Shown: positions 19,322 through 28,446, numbered from the stretch's first letter. The stretch is DNA of 64,000 nucleotides from Alteribacillus iranensis (GCF_900113025.1 NZ_FONT01000004.1:277757-341756); one strand, 5' to 3'. The notes: generated from the letters alone by a model not told the origin. A program made the numbers and translations.

Positions 19322-20452
19322 ATGAGAGCGGTAACCAATCAAGGCAAAGAAAAAGTAGAAGTAAAAAACGTGGAAGCGCCCCGCATTCAGCATGAAAATG
19401 ATATGATTGTCCGTATCACTTCCACTGCTATTTGTGGTTCTGATCTTCACTTGTATCACAGCTCCATTCCCTTAAGCAAAGACTATGTCATCGGTCACGA
19501 GCCAATGGGAATTGTAGAGGAAGTAGGTCCTGGCGTACAAAACCGGAAAAAAGGCGATCGCGTCGTCATTCCTTTTAATGTTAGCTGTGGAGAGTGTCAC
19601 TTTTGTAAAAACCACATGGAGAGCCAGTGTGATCACTCCAATCCTCATAAAGACGCCGGTGCCTATTTTGGTTACTCCGAAATGTTTGGTAACTACCCTG
19701 GCGGTCAAGCTGAATATTTACGTGTACCGTATGCTGACTTTTCTTCCTTTGTTATCCCTGAAGACAGCGAATTAGAGGATGAAAGCGTCTTGTTCTTATC
19801 GGATGTTGTTCCTACTGCTTACTGGAGTGTGGAAAATAGTGGTGTGAAACCAAATGACACAGTGATTGTTCTCGGATCTGGCCCCGTCGGTTTAATGACA
19901 CAAAAATTTGCCTGGTTAAAGGGTGCAAAACGAGTGATCGCTGTTGACCATGAAGCTTACCGTTTAGAGCATGCAAAACGTACTAACAATGTTGAAATCT
20001 TTAACTATAAAGAGTTTAAAGACATGTCTGGTCATTTACATGAAATCACAAAAGGCGGAGCGGAAGTCGTCATTGACTGTGTAGGGATGGATGGTGACAC
20101 TGGCTTAAAAGACAAAATAAAAACACTTTCAGGACAAGTCGGAACTATTGATCCCATTATTATGGCAGCTCATTCTGTGAAAAAATTTGGAACCATCCAA
20201 TTAACCGGTGTATATGGGGCACCGGCCACCGCCTATCCTTTGCATTCCATTTTCAGTCGAAATGTCACAGTAAAAGCAGGACAAGCTCCTGTTATCCATT
20301 ACATGCCAGAGCTTTTTCATATGGTTCAAAAGGGTGAGTTTGACCCAACGGACATCATTACCCATAAATTTGATTTAGACAACGCCGAACAAGCTTACAA
20401 TATTTTCGATGAACATGAAGATGGCTGTATTAAAGTCGTACTGAAACCATAA
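19322..20452 (+). CDS. Zinc-dependent alcohol dehydrogenase, formaldehyde-dehydrogenase-like
   Basis: A 376-residue medium-chain dehydrogenase. The catalytic zinc ligands are in AICGSDLHLYH and GHEPMGIVEEVG. The structural zinc lobe is CGECHFCKNHMESQC, and the NAD-binding fold has VIVLGSGPVGLM. The long insertion after the structural zinc lobe (GAYFGYSEMFGNYPGGQAEYL) and the IDPIIMAAHSVKKFG stretch match the glutathione-independent formaldehyde-dehydrogenase-like branch often annotated in Bacillus. Substrate is not determinable. It has a perfect AAAGGAGG ribosome site and its own terminator, so it is a single-gene unit, divergent from carA. Confidence 0.88.
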   Translation: MRAVTNQGKEKVEVKNVEAPRIQHENDMIVRITSTAICGSDLHLYHSSIPLSKDYVIGHEPMGIVEEVGPGVQNRKKGDRVVIPFNVSCGECHFCKNHMESQCDHSNPHKDAGAYFGYSEMFGNYPGGQAEYLRVPYADFSSFVIPEDSELEDESVLFLSDVVPTAYWSVENSGVKPNDTVIVLGSGPVGLMTQKFAWLKGAKRVIAVDHEAYRLEHAKRTNNVEIFNYKEFKDMSGHLHEITKGGAEVVIDCVGMDGDTGLKDKIKTLSGQVGTIDPIIMAAHSVKKFGTIQLTGVYGAPATAYPLHSIFSRNVTVKAGQAPVIHYMPELFHMVQKGEFDPTDIITHKFDLDNAEQAYNIFDEHEDGCIKVVLKP

Positions 20453-20463
20453 CAACTGTCGCT

Positions 20464-20497
20464 GCCGCGCCTCCACTCATACGGTGCGGCTTTTTTC
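20464..20497 (+). terminator. Rho-independent terminator of the alcohol dehydrogenase gene
   Basis: GCCGC (20464-20468) pairs with GCGGC (20486-20490), with extra pairing inside, and is followed by TTTTTTCTT. It starts 12 bases after the stop codon. Confidence 0.8.
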
Positions 20498-20603
20498 TTC
20501 CTTCATCTGAAATGTCTCCTCCCAGACGATGAATTATGAGATACATAAAAGAATGTCTCTGGGCATAGGGTGAACTGACATAGTCTTGGGAGGAGTGTTT
20601 CGT

Positions 20604-22178
20604 ATGAGTATTGGGTTTTATGTGGGACATCAATTAACAAAAGATGGCTCAACATTATTAGGTGGGTTTGGTCATGAGCCTTCCAGTCACTGGATCGATA
20701 TTGTCCCGAGGCAGCGTCATCCTGCAGGGTCCACAATGAAAGTCGGAGTTACGGAAAATGCAAACATTCCCGGCAGACTTATCGATATTCCACAAGCTCC
20801 CTATACGAACAAGTATATCAGTTCCACATATTCTGAATTTGAAGGGTTTCCTCCCCCTCTCACAAATGGGGGCTTAAATGAACATGGTGTGGCTGGACGT
20901 GATATTTGGTCACCTTCCCGTCCAGAGTTAGTCGACATGACTCCGACGCCGCAACAAGGACCAAATTATAGTGATCTCGCGCGTATCGCCATGGAACGAG
21001 CGAAGACAGCCCGGGAAGCCGTTGAAATCATAGGGGATCTTATTAACACCTATGGGTACTCCACATATGGTGGAAATTCTCACCTTTTTGCTGATAAAGA
21101 TGAAGGATGGGTTGTTATTGAATACGCTGGCGGGCAGGGATTATGGGCAGCAGAACGTTTGGGTCCAGACGAAGTTCGTGTGTCTTACCCTGGTTATATT
21201 CATAACTTCCCTGTTGATTTTAAAAACAATGAGAATTATATGGGTTCAGATAATATTGTTGAGTTTGCAAGAAGACAGGGATGGTGGAATCCAGCAACGG
21301 ATCATCCTGATTATTTAAACTTGCAAGACGTGTATGGAGAGCCTTTTCCAGGAGAAGGGGTGAGTAAAAGAGAGGATCACTTTACAGCGATGCGTATACC
21401 TACCGAAAGAGAAGCAGAATTAATGTCACTTGTTCCAGTTGGGCTTGAAGATATGCTTGCTCTTGTCCGGGATCCGCGCTGGTCTAATGACCGAGCTGGC
21501 TATGGTCAAGTGGCTCACATCCGTCCTAACGTACCGAATGAACTACAAACGTTGTGGCTTGCTGTTACAGGTGCAGTCACTACCCCTTATGTACCGATAC
21601 CGATAGCAACCAATCCCTATGCGGTACCACCCGAATTTTTGCAACATCGATATATGACTAAGTATTCGGATTCCGCTTTTTTAAGTGCCAACTATGCCCC
21701 TCAAGAAGCAACAAGATACGCGGTGAGAGAATTTAAACGCCTTATGTATTTCACTAGTGAGCATCCGGAATACTTTTTAAATTACGTAACAGGAGCGATC
21801 GAGTGCTTTGAGCAAAGATTGATCTCGGAAAGAAAAGGATTGGAAGAAAATTATGTACGGCTCCTTCAGAATCACCAATATGATGAAGCAACACAATTAA
21901 TTTCCGCGAATGTTCACCAACGTCTTCTTGAAAGCTTATGGCTGGGAATTGAACTAACAAATACAGTGGAGACTGAAACAAGACGATTATTTGGCATCCG
22001 AATGCCTAAAGATACTAGAAACCCTGGAGAGACTACACCACCGTGGAGCCAAGAGATGACAGCAGAGACGATAGATGAGCTGGTTACTTGCTATGATCCC
22101 CGATTAGATATTTATCCTCGCCCGTTTGGTATCTACCATCAATGCTGCAACCAGGGGACGTACGGAAAGAAAGGTTAA
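20604..22178 (+). CDS. C69-family (PepD-like) Ntn hydrolase with N-terminal Ser in place of Cys
   Basis: A 524-residue protein of the C69 dipeptidase type, whose mature N-terminal residue is normally a cysteine nucleophile. The start is the ATG at 20604, eight bases after GGGAGGAG; the frame could extend to a TTG that lies in the ribosome site. The N-terminus reads MSIGFYVGHQLTKDGSTLLG, which lines up with the family pattern CTTILVGKKAS-x-DGST. Ser2 is where Cys is expected. Other family-like parts are the NEHGVAGRDIW and YGGNSHLFADKDEGWVVIEY stretches and a helical C-terminus. It may be an Ser-type Ntn hydrolase, an acyl-group hydrolase or an inactive relative. It is a single-gene unit with its own terminator. 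Confidence 0.75.
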   Translation: MSIGFYVGHQLTKDGSTLLGGFGHEPSSHWIDIVPRQRHPAGSTMKVGVTENANIPGRLIDIPQAPYTNKYISSTYSEFEGFPPPLTNGGLNEHGVAGRDIWSPSRPELVDMTPTPQQGPNYSDLARIAMERAKTAREAVEIIGDLINTYGYSTYGGNSHLFADKDEGWVVIEYAGGQGLWAAERLGPDEVRVSYPGYIHNFPVDFKNNENYMGSDNIVEFARRQGWWNPATDHPDYLNLQDVYGEPFPGEGVSKREDHFTAMRIPTEREAELMSLVPVGLEDMLALVRDPRWSNDRAGYGQVAHIRPNVPNELQTLWLAVTGAVTTPYVPIPIATNPYAVPPEFLQHRYMTKYSDSAFLSANYAPQEATRYAVREFKRLMYFTSEHPEYFLNYVTGAIECFEQRLISERKGLEENYVRLLQNHQYDEATQLISANVHQRLLESLWLGIELTNTVETETRRLFGIRMPKDTRNPGETTPPWSQEMTAETIDELVTCYDPRLDIYPRPFGIYHQCCNQGTYGKKG

Positions 22179-22204
22179 GAGGTGATAGGACCATGCAGGA
22201 AAAG

Positions 22205-22246
22205 TCTTGCCAGTTTAGTGCCCCTTGTTACTGGCAAGACTCTTTA
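22205..22246 (+). terminator. Terminator after the C69-like gene
   Basis: A perfect eleven-base stem (GTCTTGCCAGT at 22205-22215 with ACTGGCAAGAC at 22231-22241) is followed by a short U-rich stretch TCTTTAAGTTT. A weak 23-codon frame with a good ribosome site runs through it (22193-22264). Confidence 0.75.
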
Positions 22247-22363
22247 AGTTTATCTTCTTGGTAGAAATGTTACTAAATGGATGGCTATCACTCCTAAGAG
22301 ACCCTTTTAAGAGGGAATACAACAAAATCCTAACACATCCCACACATTCTAGCTTTTTGAAAA

Positions 22364-22407
22364 TTGACATAAACAAGGCATCATGATAATGCTTGTATTA
22401 CATGATG
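22364..22407 (+). promoter_or_regulatory. Promoter with overlapping palindromic operator for the DHA2 exporter
   Basis: A perfect -35 TTGACA (22364-22369) is followed by GATAAT (22385-22390) after 15 bases, or TAATGC after 17. A perfect 7-15-7 inverted repeat, CATCATG (22379-22385) and CATGATG (22401-22407), spans the -10 region. A repressor bound there would block transcription. No regulator gene is next to it. The 285-base gap before the exporter otherwise holds only the upstream terminator. Confidence 0.55.
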
Positions 22408-22463
22408 AAAAAAATTCATCTGAATAGATGAGAATCTACGAACATAGTAAAAGAGGAGATAGT

Positions 22464-23969
22464 ATGGGACAAGCTATGAGGAGGAAACCTGCGACACACC
22501 GGCCAATTGTACTTACCTCTATTGTTATTGGAATGTTTATGGCAGCGATTGAAGCAACCATCGTGGCAACCGCTATGCCAAATATAGTGGCAGACCTTGG
22601 GGGATTTTCATTATACAGTTGGGTTTTTTCTATTTTTCTATTAATGCAAGCGATCACAGTTCCGATTTACGGTAAGTTAGCTGACTTATACGGAAGAAAA
22701 CCAGTGTACGTGACCGGAGTTATCATTTTTTTGATTGCCTCCATTCTTTGTGGAATAGCGAATTCTATGCCATTCCTTATCCTGTTCCGCTTTTTGCAAG
22801 GAATTGGAGCTGGAGCAGTTCAACCGATCGCCATGACGATTGTTGGAGACATCTATACGATAGAAGAACGGTCTAAAATCCAAGGATATCTTGCAAGCGT
22901 TTGGGGTATTTCCGCCATCATCGGCCCTACACTTGGCGGTTTTTTTGTCGAGTTTTTACATTGGAAATGGATTTTCTGGATTAATATACCGTTCGGCGTT
23001 CTCTCACTAGCTGGTATTATTTTCTTTTTAGATGAACGAATAGAAACAAAGAAGCGATCCATCGATTACTTAGGAGCTGCCTTCCTTTTCATCTCTGTCA
23101 CTGGGTTAATGATCGCTTTTATCCAGGGAGGGGTCGCCTGGAGCTGGCTCTCCACGGAAAGTCTTCTCTTTTTATCTCTTTTTCTCGGTGGATTCCTTTT
23201 ATTCCTTATTCAAGAAAACCGGGCAACAGAGCCCATTATGCCTCTCTGGATCTGGAAAAATCAGATCATATCCATTGCGAATGCTGCATCGCTCACAACC
23301 GGCATGATTATGATTGGAATCATTAGTTTTATCCCTACCTATGTGCAAGGAGCAATGGAACACTCCGCTATCGTTGGTGGATTTACATTAGCGGTTATGT
23401 CCATTGGCTGGCCAATATGTTCAACCATTGCAGGAAAAATTCTCCTTACTATTGGATTTAGGAAGACGGCTCTCATTGGCGGAGTATGTCTAATCATTGG
23501 TTCTATCCTTCTTTTGATCTCCCAACCGGAGTACGGACCAGTACTGGTAGGCTTTGGTTCATTTTTCATCGGAGCCGGGATGGGGTTTACTACAACTACC
23601 TATATCGTCTCTATCCAAAGCAACGTGGCATGGAATGTCCGAGGAGTTGCTACTGCGTCCAATATGTTCATGCGTATTCTGGGTAATACGATGGGAGTCT
23701 CTATCATGGGTGCCCTATTAAACATGCGTCTACTAGTCTATCTTGAGGAGCATGCTCCATCGGGAAGTTCATTCGGCCTCGGGATCGCCGATACTCTTCT
23801 TGATCCTATACAACGGGACCAGCTTCCTAACGAACTGGCAGGCATCCTTCAAGAGGGACTAGCCATTTCTATCCAGAGTATATTTTGGTTTCTTGCTATT
23901 CTTGCTTGTATTACTTTCATTTTAAACATGTTTCTCCCCCCCAAGACTACAAGAACAGGAGACGATTAG
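22464..23969 (+). CDS. MFS exporter, DHA2 family (drug:H+ antiporter)
   Basis: A 501-residue transporter with 14 expected membrane helices. Motif A is GKLADLYGRKPVY between helices 2 and 3. Motif C-like VWGISAIIGPTLGGFFV lies in helix 5, and the N-terminal AAIEATIVATAMPNIVADLG is the DHA2 signature, with a D replaced by E in the usual LDxTIVNVAL motif. Such pumps export drugs, dyes or metabolites using the proton gradient; the substrate is unknown. The ATG at 22464 follows AGAGGAG by six bases. It is preceded by an operator-like promoter and convergent with aguA, with 40 bases between them. Confidence 0.9.
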   Translation: MGQAMRRKPATHRPIVLTSIVIGMFMAAIEATIVATAMPNIVADLGGFSLYSWVFSIFLLMQAITVPIYGKLADLYGRKPVYVTGVIIFLIASILCGIANSMPFLILFRFLQGIGAGAVQPIAMTIVGDIYTIEERSKIQGYLASVWGISAIIGPTLGGFFVEFLHWKWIFWINIPFGVLSLAGIIFFLDERIETKKRSIDYLGAAFLFISVTGLMIAFIQGGVAWSWLSTESLLFLSLFLGGFLLFLIQENRATEPIMPLWIWKNQIISIANAASLTTGMIMIGIISFIPTYVQGAMEHSAIVGGFTLAVMSIGWPICSTIAGKILLTIGFRKTALIGGVCLIIGSILLLISQPEYGPVLVGFGSFFIGAGMGFTTTTYIVSIQSNVAWNVRGVATASNMFMRILGNTMGVSIMGALLNMRLLVYLEEHAPSGSSFGLGIADTLLDPIQRDQLPNELAGILQEGLAISIQSIFWFLAILACITFILNMFLPPKTTRTGDD

Positions 23970-24009
23970 ATGGAATACCAGAAAGAGGAAGGGATCACCA
24001 CTTAATGTT

Positions 24010-25107
24010 TTATGGCATCGGCTGCTGCTGAGTAATGCAATGAATATTGCCGCCACCGAGTGAGATCTCACGTGTTTTCACACTTACAATTTTCCGGTCA
24101 GGATACATGTGCTGAAATAGTGTCATTGCCTCTTTGTCCTTAGGGTCATCAAATGAGGGCAGCACCACCGCCCCATTGCAAAGATAACAGTTGATATACG
24201 TAGCTATAAATGATGTATCCGCCTCCCTGTTAAAGGCAGCTGCTGCAAAATCTATGTCCCGGCTTTCTTCTTTACTAATAGTAACTTGAGCAGGCATCGG
24301 AACTTTATAGATTTTTAGTTTTCTCCCCTTGGCGTCTACTTCCTTCTCCAACTGTTTATAGGCGCTTTGCAAAACATTGTAATGTGGATGATCCGGGTCG
24401 TCTGTCCAGCCAATGGCTACTTCTCCAGGGCGGACAAAAAATACAACTTCATCCACGTGTCCATCCGTCTCATCTCCAACGAGCCCGTCTTTTAACCAGA
24501 TAATTTTATCGATATTTAAATAATCTTTTAACTTTCTTTCTGTCTCTTCCTTTGATAGGTGCGGATTTCGATTAGGATTTAAGACACATTGTTCTGTGGT
24601 GATGAGCGTCCCTTCTCCGTCTACTGTTATCGCCCCGCCTTCAAGCGTGAAGTCTCTAGCGTTATAATGATCCAGCTGCTCTATTTCTACCACTTTCTGT
24701 TTCACAAGCTGATCTTGATCCCATGGAAAATAGAGTCCTTCATCGATACCCCCCCATGCGTTAAACCTCCAATCGATACCACGAACTTCTCCTTTATCAT
24801 TTTTTACAAATGTCGGCCCGATATCACGCATCCACGCATCATTTGATGATAACTCCACCACGCGGACGTTATCGGCCAGCATAGCACGAGCATTTTCAAA
24901 TTGTTCTGTACCAACCCCTACCGTAACAGGTTCAAATTGGGCAATCACATTTGCCACGTCGGCGTACGCTCGTTGCGCTGGCTTCGCCCCTGACCTCCAT
25001 GTATCGGTTCGTACCGGCCACAGCATCCATGTTCCTTTGTGAGGTTCAAATTCTCCAGGCATTCGAAACTGGTCTGATTTTGGGGTGCTGTTTTTTAAAC
25101 AAGTCAT
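24010..25107 (-). CDS. aguA: Agmatine deiminase
   Basis: The 365-residue guanidino-group hydrolase converts agmatine to N-carbamoylputrescine and ammonia. Signature parts are WMRDIGPTFVKND, EGGAITVDGEGTLITTE, DGLVGDETDGHVDEVVFF (Asp and His) and the catalytic Cys in GGGNIHCITQQQP nine residues from the end. I start at the ATG at 25107, preceded by AGGAGGAG; the longer frame adds 20 residues without a ribosome site. The usual partner AguB (N-carbamoylputrescine amidase) is not adjacent. A probable arginine-type decarboxylase that could make agmatine lies 1.4 kb away on the other strand. Confidence 0.93.
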   Translation of the reverse strand: MTCLKNSTPKSDQFRMPGEFEPHKGTWMLWPVRTDTWRSGAKPAQRAYADVANVIAQFEPVTVGVGTEQFENARAMLADNVRVVELSSNDAWMRDIGPTFVKNDKGEVRGIDWRFNAWGGIDEGLYFPWDQDQLVKQKVVEIEQLDHYNARDFTLEGGAITVDGEGTLITTEQCVLNPNRNPHLSKEETERKLKDYLNIDKIIWLKDGLVGDETDGHVDEVVFFVRPGEVAIGWTDDPDHPHYNVLQSAYKQLEKEVDAKGRKLKIYKVPMPAQVTISKEESRDIDFAAAAFNREADTSFIATYINCYLCNGAVVLPSFDDPKDKEAMTLFQHMYPDRKIVSVKTREISLGGGNIHCITQQQPMP

Positions 25108-25414
25108 CCTTATCTCCTCCTCGCCTTCCATTACACAGTTAATTGTGCCTCTCACTACATGCGACAATATAAGTCTTCACGAAAGAACCGTCACAAGGTT
25201 TGACAAATTCATAACTTAACTATATACTCCATCGTCGTTAGAGCTTCTCTACTACCCCCATTGCGTTTCTGGTGTTTCGCAAGTACTTCTTTTATTCATA
25301 CATATAATAATAGTATTGCATCGGATTGGAAATTTGTCATGAATTCTCATCATGTTAGCTATATTTATAGTATCGGATACACTTTTCTGACCATGTAAGA
25401 GAAGGAGATTTTTT
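25108..25414. other. Divergent intergenic region aguA / DUF3048 gene
   Basis: These 307 bases must hold the promoters of both flanking genes. A/T-rich -10-like stretches are present on both strands, but I see no convincing paired promoter, palindrome or riboswitch. Confidence 0.4.
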
Positions 25415-26518
25415 ATGTTGAAAAAAACCGCTATATTTTTCACCCTCATATTTACGTTAATGGCTTGCTCTAGTGGAGAAGATGTTCCAGATCGTACAAG
25501 CACTCTGGACGAAACGACACCTGTAAAAGACACACCCGACATAGTGAAAGCAGAGCCTGAGCCCCTCGAGGACGAGCTGTCTAAAAAAGAACAGCAGTCA
25601 GAACAAGAGCATAAAGACGATGAAGAAAAGGAGGTTGCTCCTAAGAAGTCAGAGCACACTCTTATTTCGCCATCTACAGGTTTAAAGATTGAAGAAGGGT
25701 CGTATCCTCACTTTGCCGCTGTTATTGAAAATTCTATCCAGGCGAGACCGCAAAGTGGGTTATCCCAAGCTGATCTTGTGTTTGAGATGAAAACCGAAGG
25801 AGATATCAGCCGCTATATTGCATTTTTTCATGATGACATTCCAGAACGAGTAGGACCTGTAAGAAGTGCCCGCCATTACTTTTTACCATTGGCAAACATG
25901 CTTCACACTTCTTTTATTCACTACGGCGGCAGCCCCCAGGCTTATGAACGTCTCGCCACAACAGCCACTTCTCATATTGATGGGATGACAAACGATAACG
26001 TTTTCTCACGGGACAGAAACCGGCAGGCACCTCATAACGCCTATCTTTACCCAGAACGTTTGTCTTTAGGATCGCAAGAGAAATTTCAGCCGTATTGGCA
26101 ATATAGCACCGACAAACCATCTACGAATATGGAAGCAAAAGATATTTCGTTTTCCTATAATGATTTCACTGCTGTTCAATACAAATGGGATGAGGAGAAA
26201 GAAAGATATATTCGCTACCAAGAAGGAACTCCCCAACAAGATAGGGAAACGAACCGCTACATTTATGCAGATAATATCATTTTTCTGGAAGCAGAGCATA
26301 CTTCGATACCAGGAGATACATCGAATCGTATTGACATACGTCTTTCTGGGGAAGGGAAAGCAACTATTCTTTCTCAAGGAACATTACTAGAAGGTGCTTG
26401 GAAGAATGAGAATGGAAAGTTATTAATCATAGATGAATATAATAAGACCGTACAGTTAACCCCGGGGAAAACATGGGTTCAAATCATTGAGCCTGGAACC
26501 CCTATCACTGTACACTAA
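25415..26518 (+). CDS. DUF3048 domain lipoprotein (YerB-like)
   Basis: A 367-residue predicted lipoprotein. The signal peptide ends in the lipobox LMAC, with Cys18 followed by SSGED. A Glu/Lys-rich linker (residues about 20-85) follows, then the DUF3048 fold. Conserved pieces are SGLSQADLVFEMKTEGDISRY, PERVGPVRSARHYF and DNVFSRDRNRQAPHNAYLY. The B. subtilis relative is YerB, of unknown function, held outside the membrane. The AAGGAG ribosome site is good. It ends 29 bases before the decarboxylase start, and the two are probably co-transcribed. The link between them is not explained. Confidence 0.88.
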   Translation: MLKKTAIFFTLIFTLMACSSGEDVPDRTSTLDETTPVKDTPDIVKAEPEPLEDELSKKEQQSEQEHKDDEEKEVAPKKSEHTLISPSTGLKIEEGSYPHFAAVIENSIQARPQSGLSQADLVFEMKTEGDISRYIAFFHDDIPERVGPVRSARHYFLPLANMLHTSFIHYGGSPQAYERLATTATSHIDGMTNDNVFSRDRNRQAPHNAYLYPERLSLGSQEKFQPYWQYSTDKPSTNMEAKDISFSYNDFTAVQYKWDEEKERYIRYQEGTPQQDRETNRYIYADNIIFLEAEHTSIPGDTSNRIDIRLSGEGKATILSQGTLLEGAWKNENGKLLIIDEYNKTVQLTPGKTWVQIIEPGTPITVH

Positions 26519-26547
26519 TTTAAAATAAGATGGGAGGTTCCCTTCCT

Positions 26548-28050
26548 ATGCCCCATCACAACCATGTTTCTTCTCGTGTTAATCATCATTCCGCTCCCTT
26601 ATATGAAGGCCTGCGTTCCTACGAGAGACGAAACCATATTTCCTTACACGTGCCCGGTCATAAAGATGGTCGTGTTTTTGATGGCCAAGCAAAAGAACAT
26701 TTTTCTGATATCCTAAAGATTGATGCTACTCACCTGAAAGGAATTGATGATTTACACCATCCTCAAACATTTATTGCAGAAGCGCAGCGTATGGCGGCCG
26801 ATGCGTTTGGTGCTGACTCTACTTATTTTTTAGTCGGTGGCAGCACCGTTGGTAACATGGCAGCTGCTCTTACTACATGCCGCCCAGGTGATAAGATACT
26901 CGTACAACGAAGTATGCATAAATCTGTATTTCATGGATTGCTTTTGGCTGGCGCACGTCCCGTCTATGTAAACCCTTCTATCGAAGCAGAGACGAATACA
27001 GCTAAAATGCCAGCGAATAGGTTTTGGGAAGAAGCTTTACAACAACATCCCGATGTAAAAGCCGTCTGGGTAACGAATCCCAATTATTATGGAATGGGAC
27101 AAAAACTAGACTTCCTCGCAAGGTTATGTCACCAAATGAATATACCACTCCTCGTTGATGAGGCACATGGCGCTCACTTTGGTTTAACAGAAAAAGTTCC
27201 TCCCTCTGCCTTATCCCAGGGAGCAGACCTCGTTGTGCAATCCACCCATAAAACACTTCCTGCTATGACAATGGCTTCTATGCTTCATATTCAAGGCAAA
27301 CGAATATCCCCTGATAGAACAGCTCAAATTCTTAGCATGATTCACTCTACCAGTCCTTCTTTCCCCCTGCTTGCCTCATTAGATACTGCAAGAAGATACT
27401 ATATGACACAAGGCCAAAAACAATTAAGTGACACTGTTAAACGCCTAGAACAAGCCCGTGAAAAGCTAAATCATGAATTACAAACTTTGACCATATGGAA
27501 CGGCAGCCGTGGAGTGGATTATCGTGACCCCTTAAAGTGGATTCTTTCTTCTAAGAATAGGACTATTACTGGCTTCGATTTATCTGACTTATGTTATGAA
27601 GAAAACTGTAGTGCAGAAATTAGTGATCCACAAAATGTTTGTTTTTTATTTTCTATCTCTGAAAGTTTGGAACACATCCAATCCGTCGTAGATGCTGTAA
27701 AAAAAGTAGATAAAAAGATACAAACGTTACATGGTTCCCCTCGTACACCTATCACTCAATTAACATTATTTGAACGAGAAGGTCATGTGTATGAGCCTGA
27801 ATTATCTTTACTGGATGCTTATCATGCCCCTCATAAACGAGTGGACTTGTGGACGGCAGCTGGTGAGATATGTGGAGAAACCATACTTCCTTATCCTCCT
27901 GGCATTCCCCTTCTTACTCCAGGAGAAAGAATAAGAGAAGAGCATATCAGTACTCTTGATGCTTTAAAAAGGATGGGAGCTTATTTTCAAAAGCCTTCGG
28001 ACTCCACGTTACAAACCGTATCTGTACTTTCCAATGATCCACAGGTTTAA
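26548..28050 (+). CDS. Orn/Lys/Arg decarboxylase family protein
   Basis: A 500-residue fold-type I PLP decarboxylase without the N-terminal wing domain of the biodegradative enzymes. The PLP lysine is in STHKTLPAMTMASML, and LLVDEAHGAHFG supplies the PLP aspartate and histidine. HVPGHKDGRVF near the start and the C-terminal GEICGETILPYPPGIPLL are typical of this family, which includes SpeA (arginine decarboxylase) and YaaO of B. subtilis. Arginine is a reasonable substrate guess because agmatine deiminase lies nearby, but lysine or ornithine cannot be excluded. The ATG at 26548 follows GGGAGG by ten bases. Confidence 0.88.
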   Translation: MPHHNHVSSRVNHHSAPLYEGLRSYERRNHISLHVPGHKDGRVFDGQAKEHFSDILKIDATHLKGIDDLHHPQTFIAEAQRMAADAFGADSTYFLVGGSTVGNMAAALTTCRPGDKILVQRSMHKSVFHGLLLAGARPVYVNPSIEAETNTAKMPANRFWEEALQQHPDVKAVWVTNPNYYGMGQKLDFLARLCHQMNIPLLVDEAHGAHFGLTEKVPPSALSQGADLVVQSTHKTLPAMTMASMLHIQGKRISPDRTAQILSMIHSTSPSFPLLASLDTARRYYMTQGQKQLSDTVKRLEQAREKLNHELQTLTIWNGSRGVDYRDPLKWILSSKNRTITGFDLSDLCYEENCSAEISDPQNVCFLFSISESLEHIQSVVDAVKKVDKKIQTLHGSPRTPITQLTLFEREGHVYEPELSLLDAYHAPHKRVDLWTAAGEICGETILPYPPGIPLLTPGERIREEHISTLDALKRMGAYFQKPSDSTLQTVSVLSNDPQV

Positions 28051-28110
28051 AAAACGTGCTATCGGGAATGGCAGAATTAGAACCAATTCTCTTTAGAGGG
28101 AGTGATCATC

Positions 28111-28269
28111 ATGAGCAACAACTTTAGTAACCGCGCAAGAGAATATTGGAATGAGAATAACGAAAAGTACCGAGAGAATGCCCAGAACCACTGGGATAAT
28201 AACAAAGATGATTATAAGGATAAAGCGAAAAAAGCAGCAAATAAAATCAAAAACAAGTTCTCTAACTGA
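28111..28269 (+). CDS. Small highly charged protein (52 residues)
   Basis: A short frame with a good ribosome site (GAGGGAGTGATCATC before the ATG). The protein is very hydrophilic, rich in Asn, Lys, Glu and Asp, with no Cys or hydrophobic segment. Aromatic residues recur on a helical spacing (REYWNENNEKYRENAQNHWD, then KDDYKDKAKKAANKIKNKF), suggesting a long amphipathic helix. It is followed at once by a strong terminator, as expected of a real gene. It resembles small stress or spore-associated proteins in composition only; I do not recognise the family. Confidence 0.65.
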   Translation: MSNNFSNRAREYWNENNEKYRENAQNHWDNNKDDYKDKAKKAANKIKNKFSN

Positions 28270-28321
28270 TACCATCGATTTAGATCTAGTAAAACCACAA
28301 AAATAGGATGTAAAAACAATT

Positions 28322-28365
28322 GCTTCATCCTCCTCATAGCCTTTGAGGGGGATGAAGCTTTTTAT
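28322..28365 (+). terminator. Rho-independent terminator after the small charged gene
   Basis: A fifteen-base stem with one G-T pair (28322-28336 with 28344-28358) is followed by TTTTTAT. It closes the DUF3048-decarboxylase-small gene unit. Confidence 0.85.
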
Positions 28366-28429
28366 CCTTCACGAATAGCAAAGGCCAATATTGGACATGT
28401 TCCTTGAAAAAACGACAAGGTGCTTCACA

Positions 28430-28446
28430 AAAGCGCAAGCGCCTTG
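28430..28446. repeat. Solo fragment of the AAGCGCAAGCGCC intergenic repeat
   Basis: AAAAGCGCAAGCGCCTT matches the head of the two longer repeats at 51137 and 51300. Similar short matches occur at 4401-4412 and 50427-50441. Confidence 0.5.

Noticed and set aside
22193..22264. 23-codon frame with a good ribosome site after the C69-like gene
   Set aside because: Most of it is the arms of the terminator hairpin; there is no regulated gene directly behind it that a leader peptide would control.
28081..28275. Hydrophobic 60-codon minus-strand frame (28093-28275)
   Set aside because: It is the reverse complement of the small charged gene, which has the ribosome site and terminator on its own strand.
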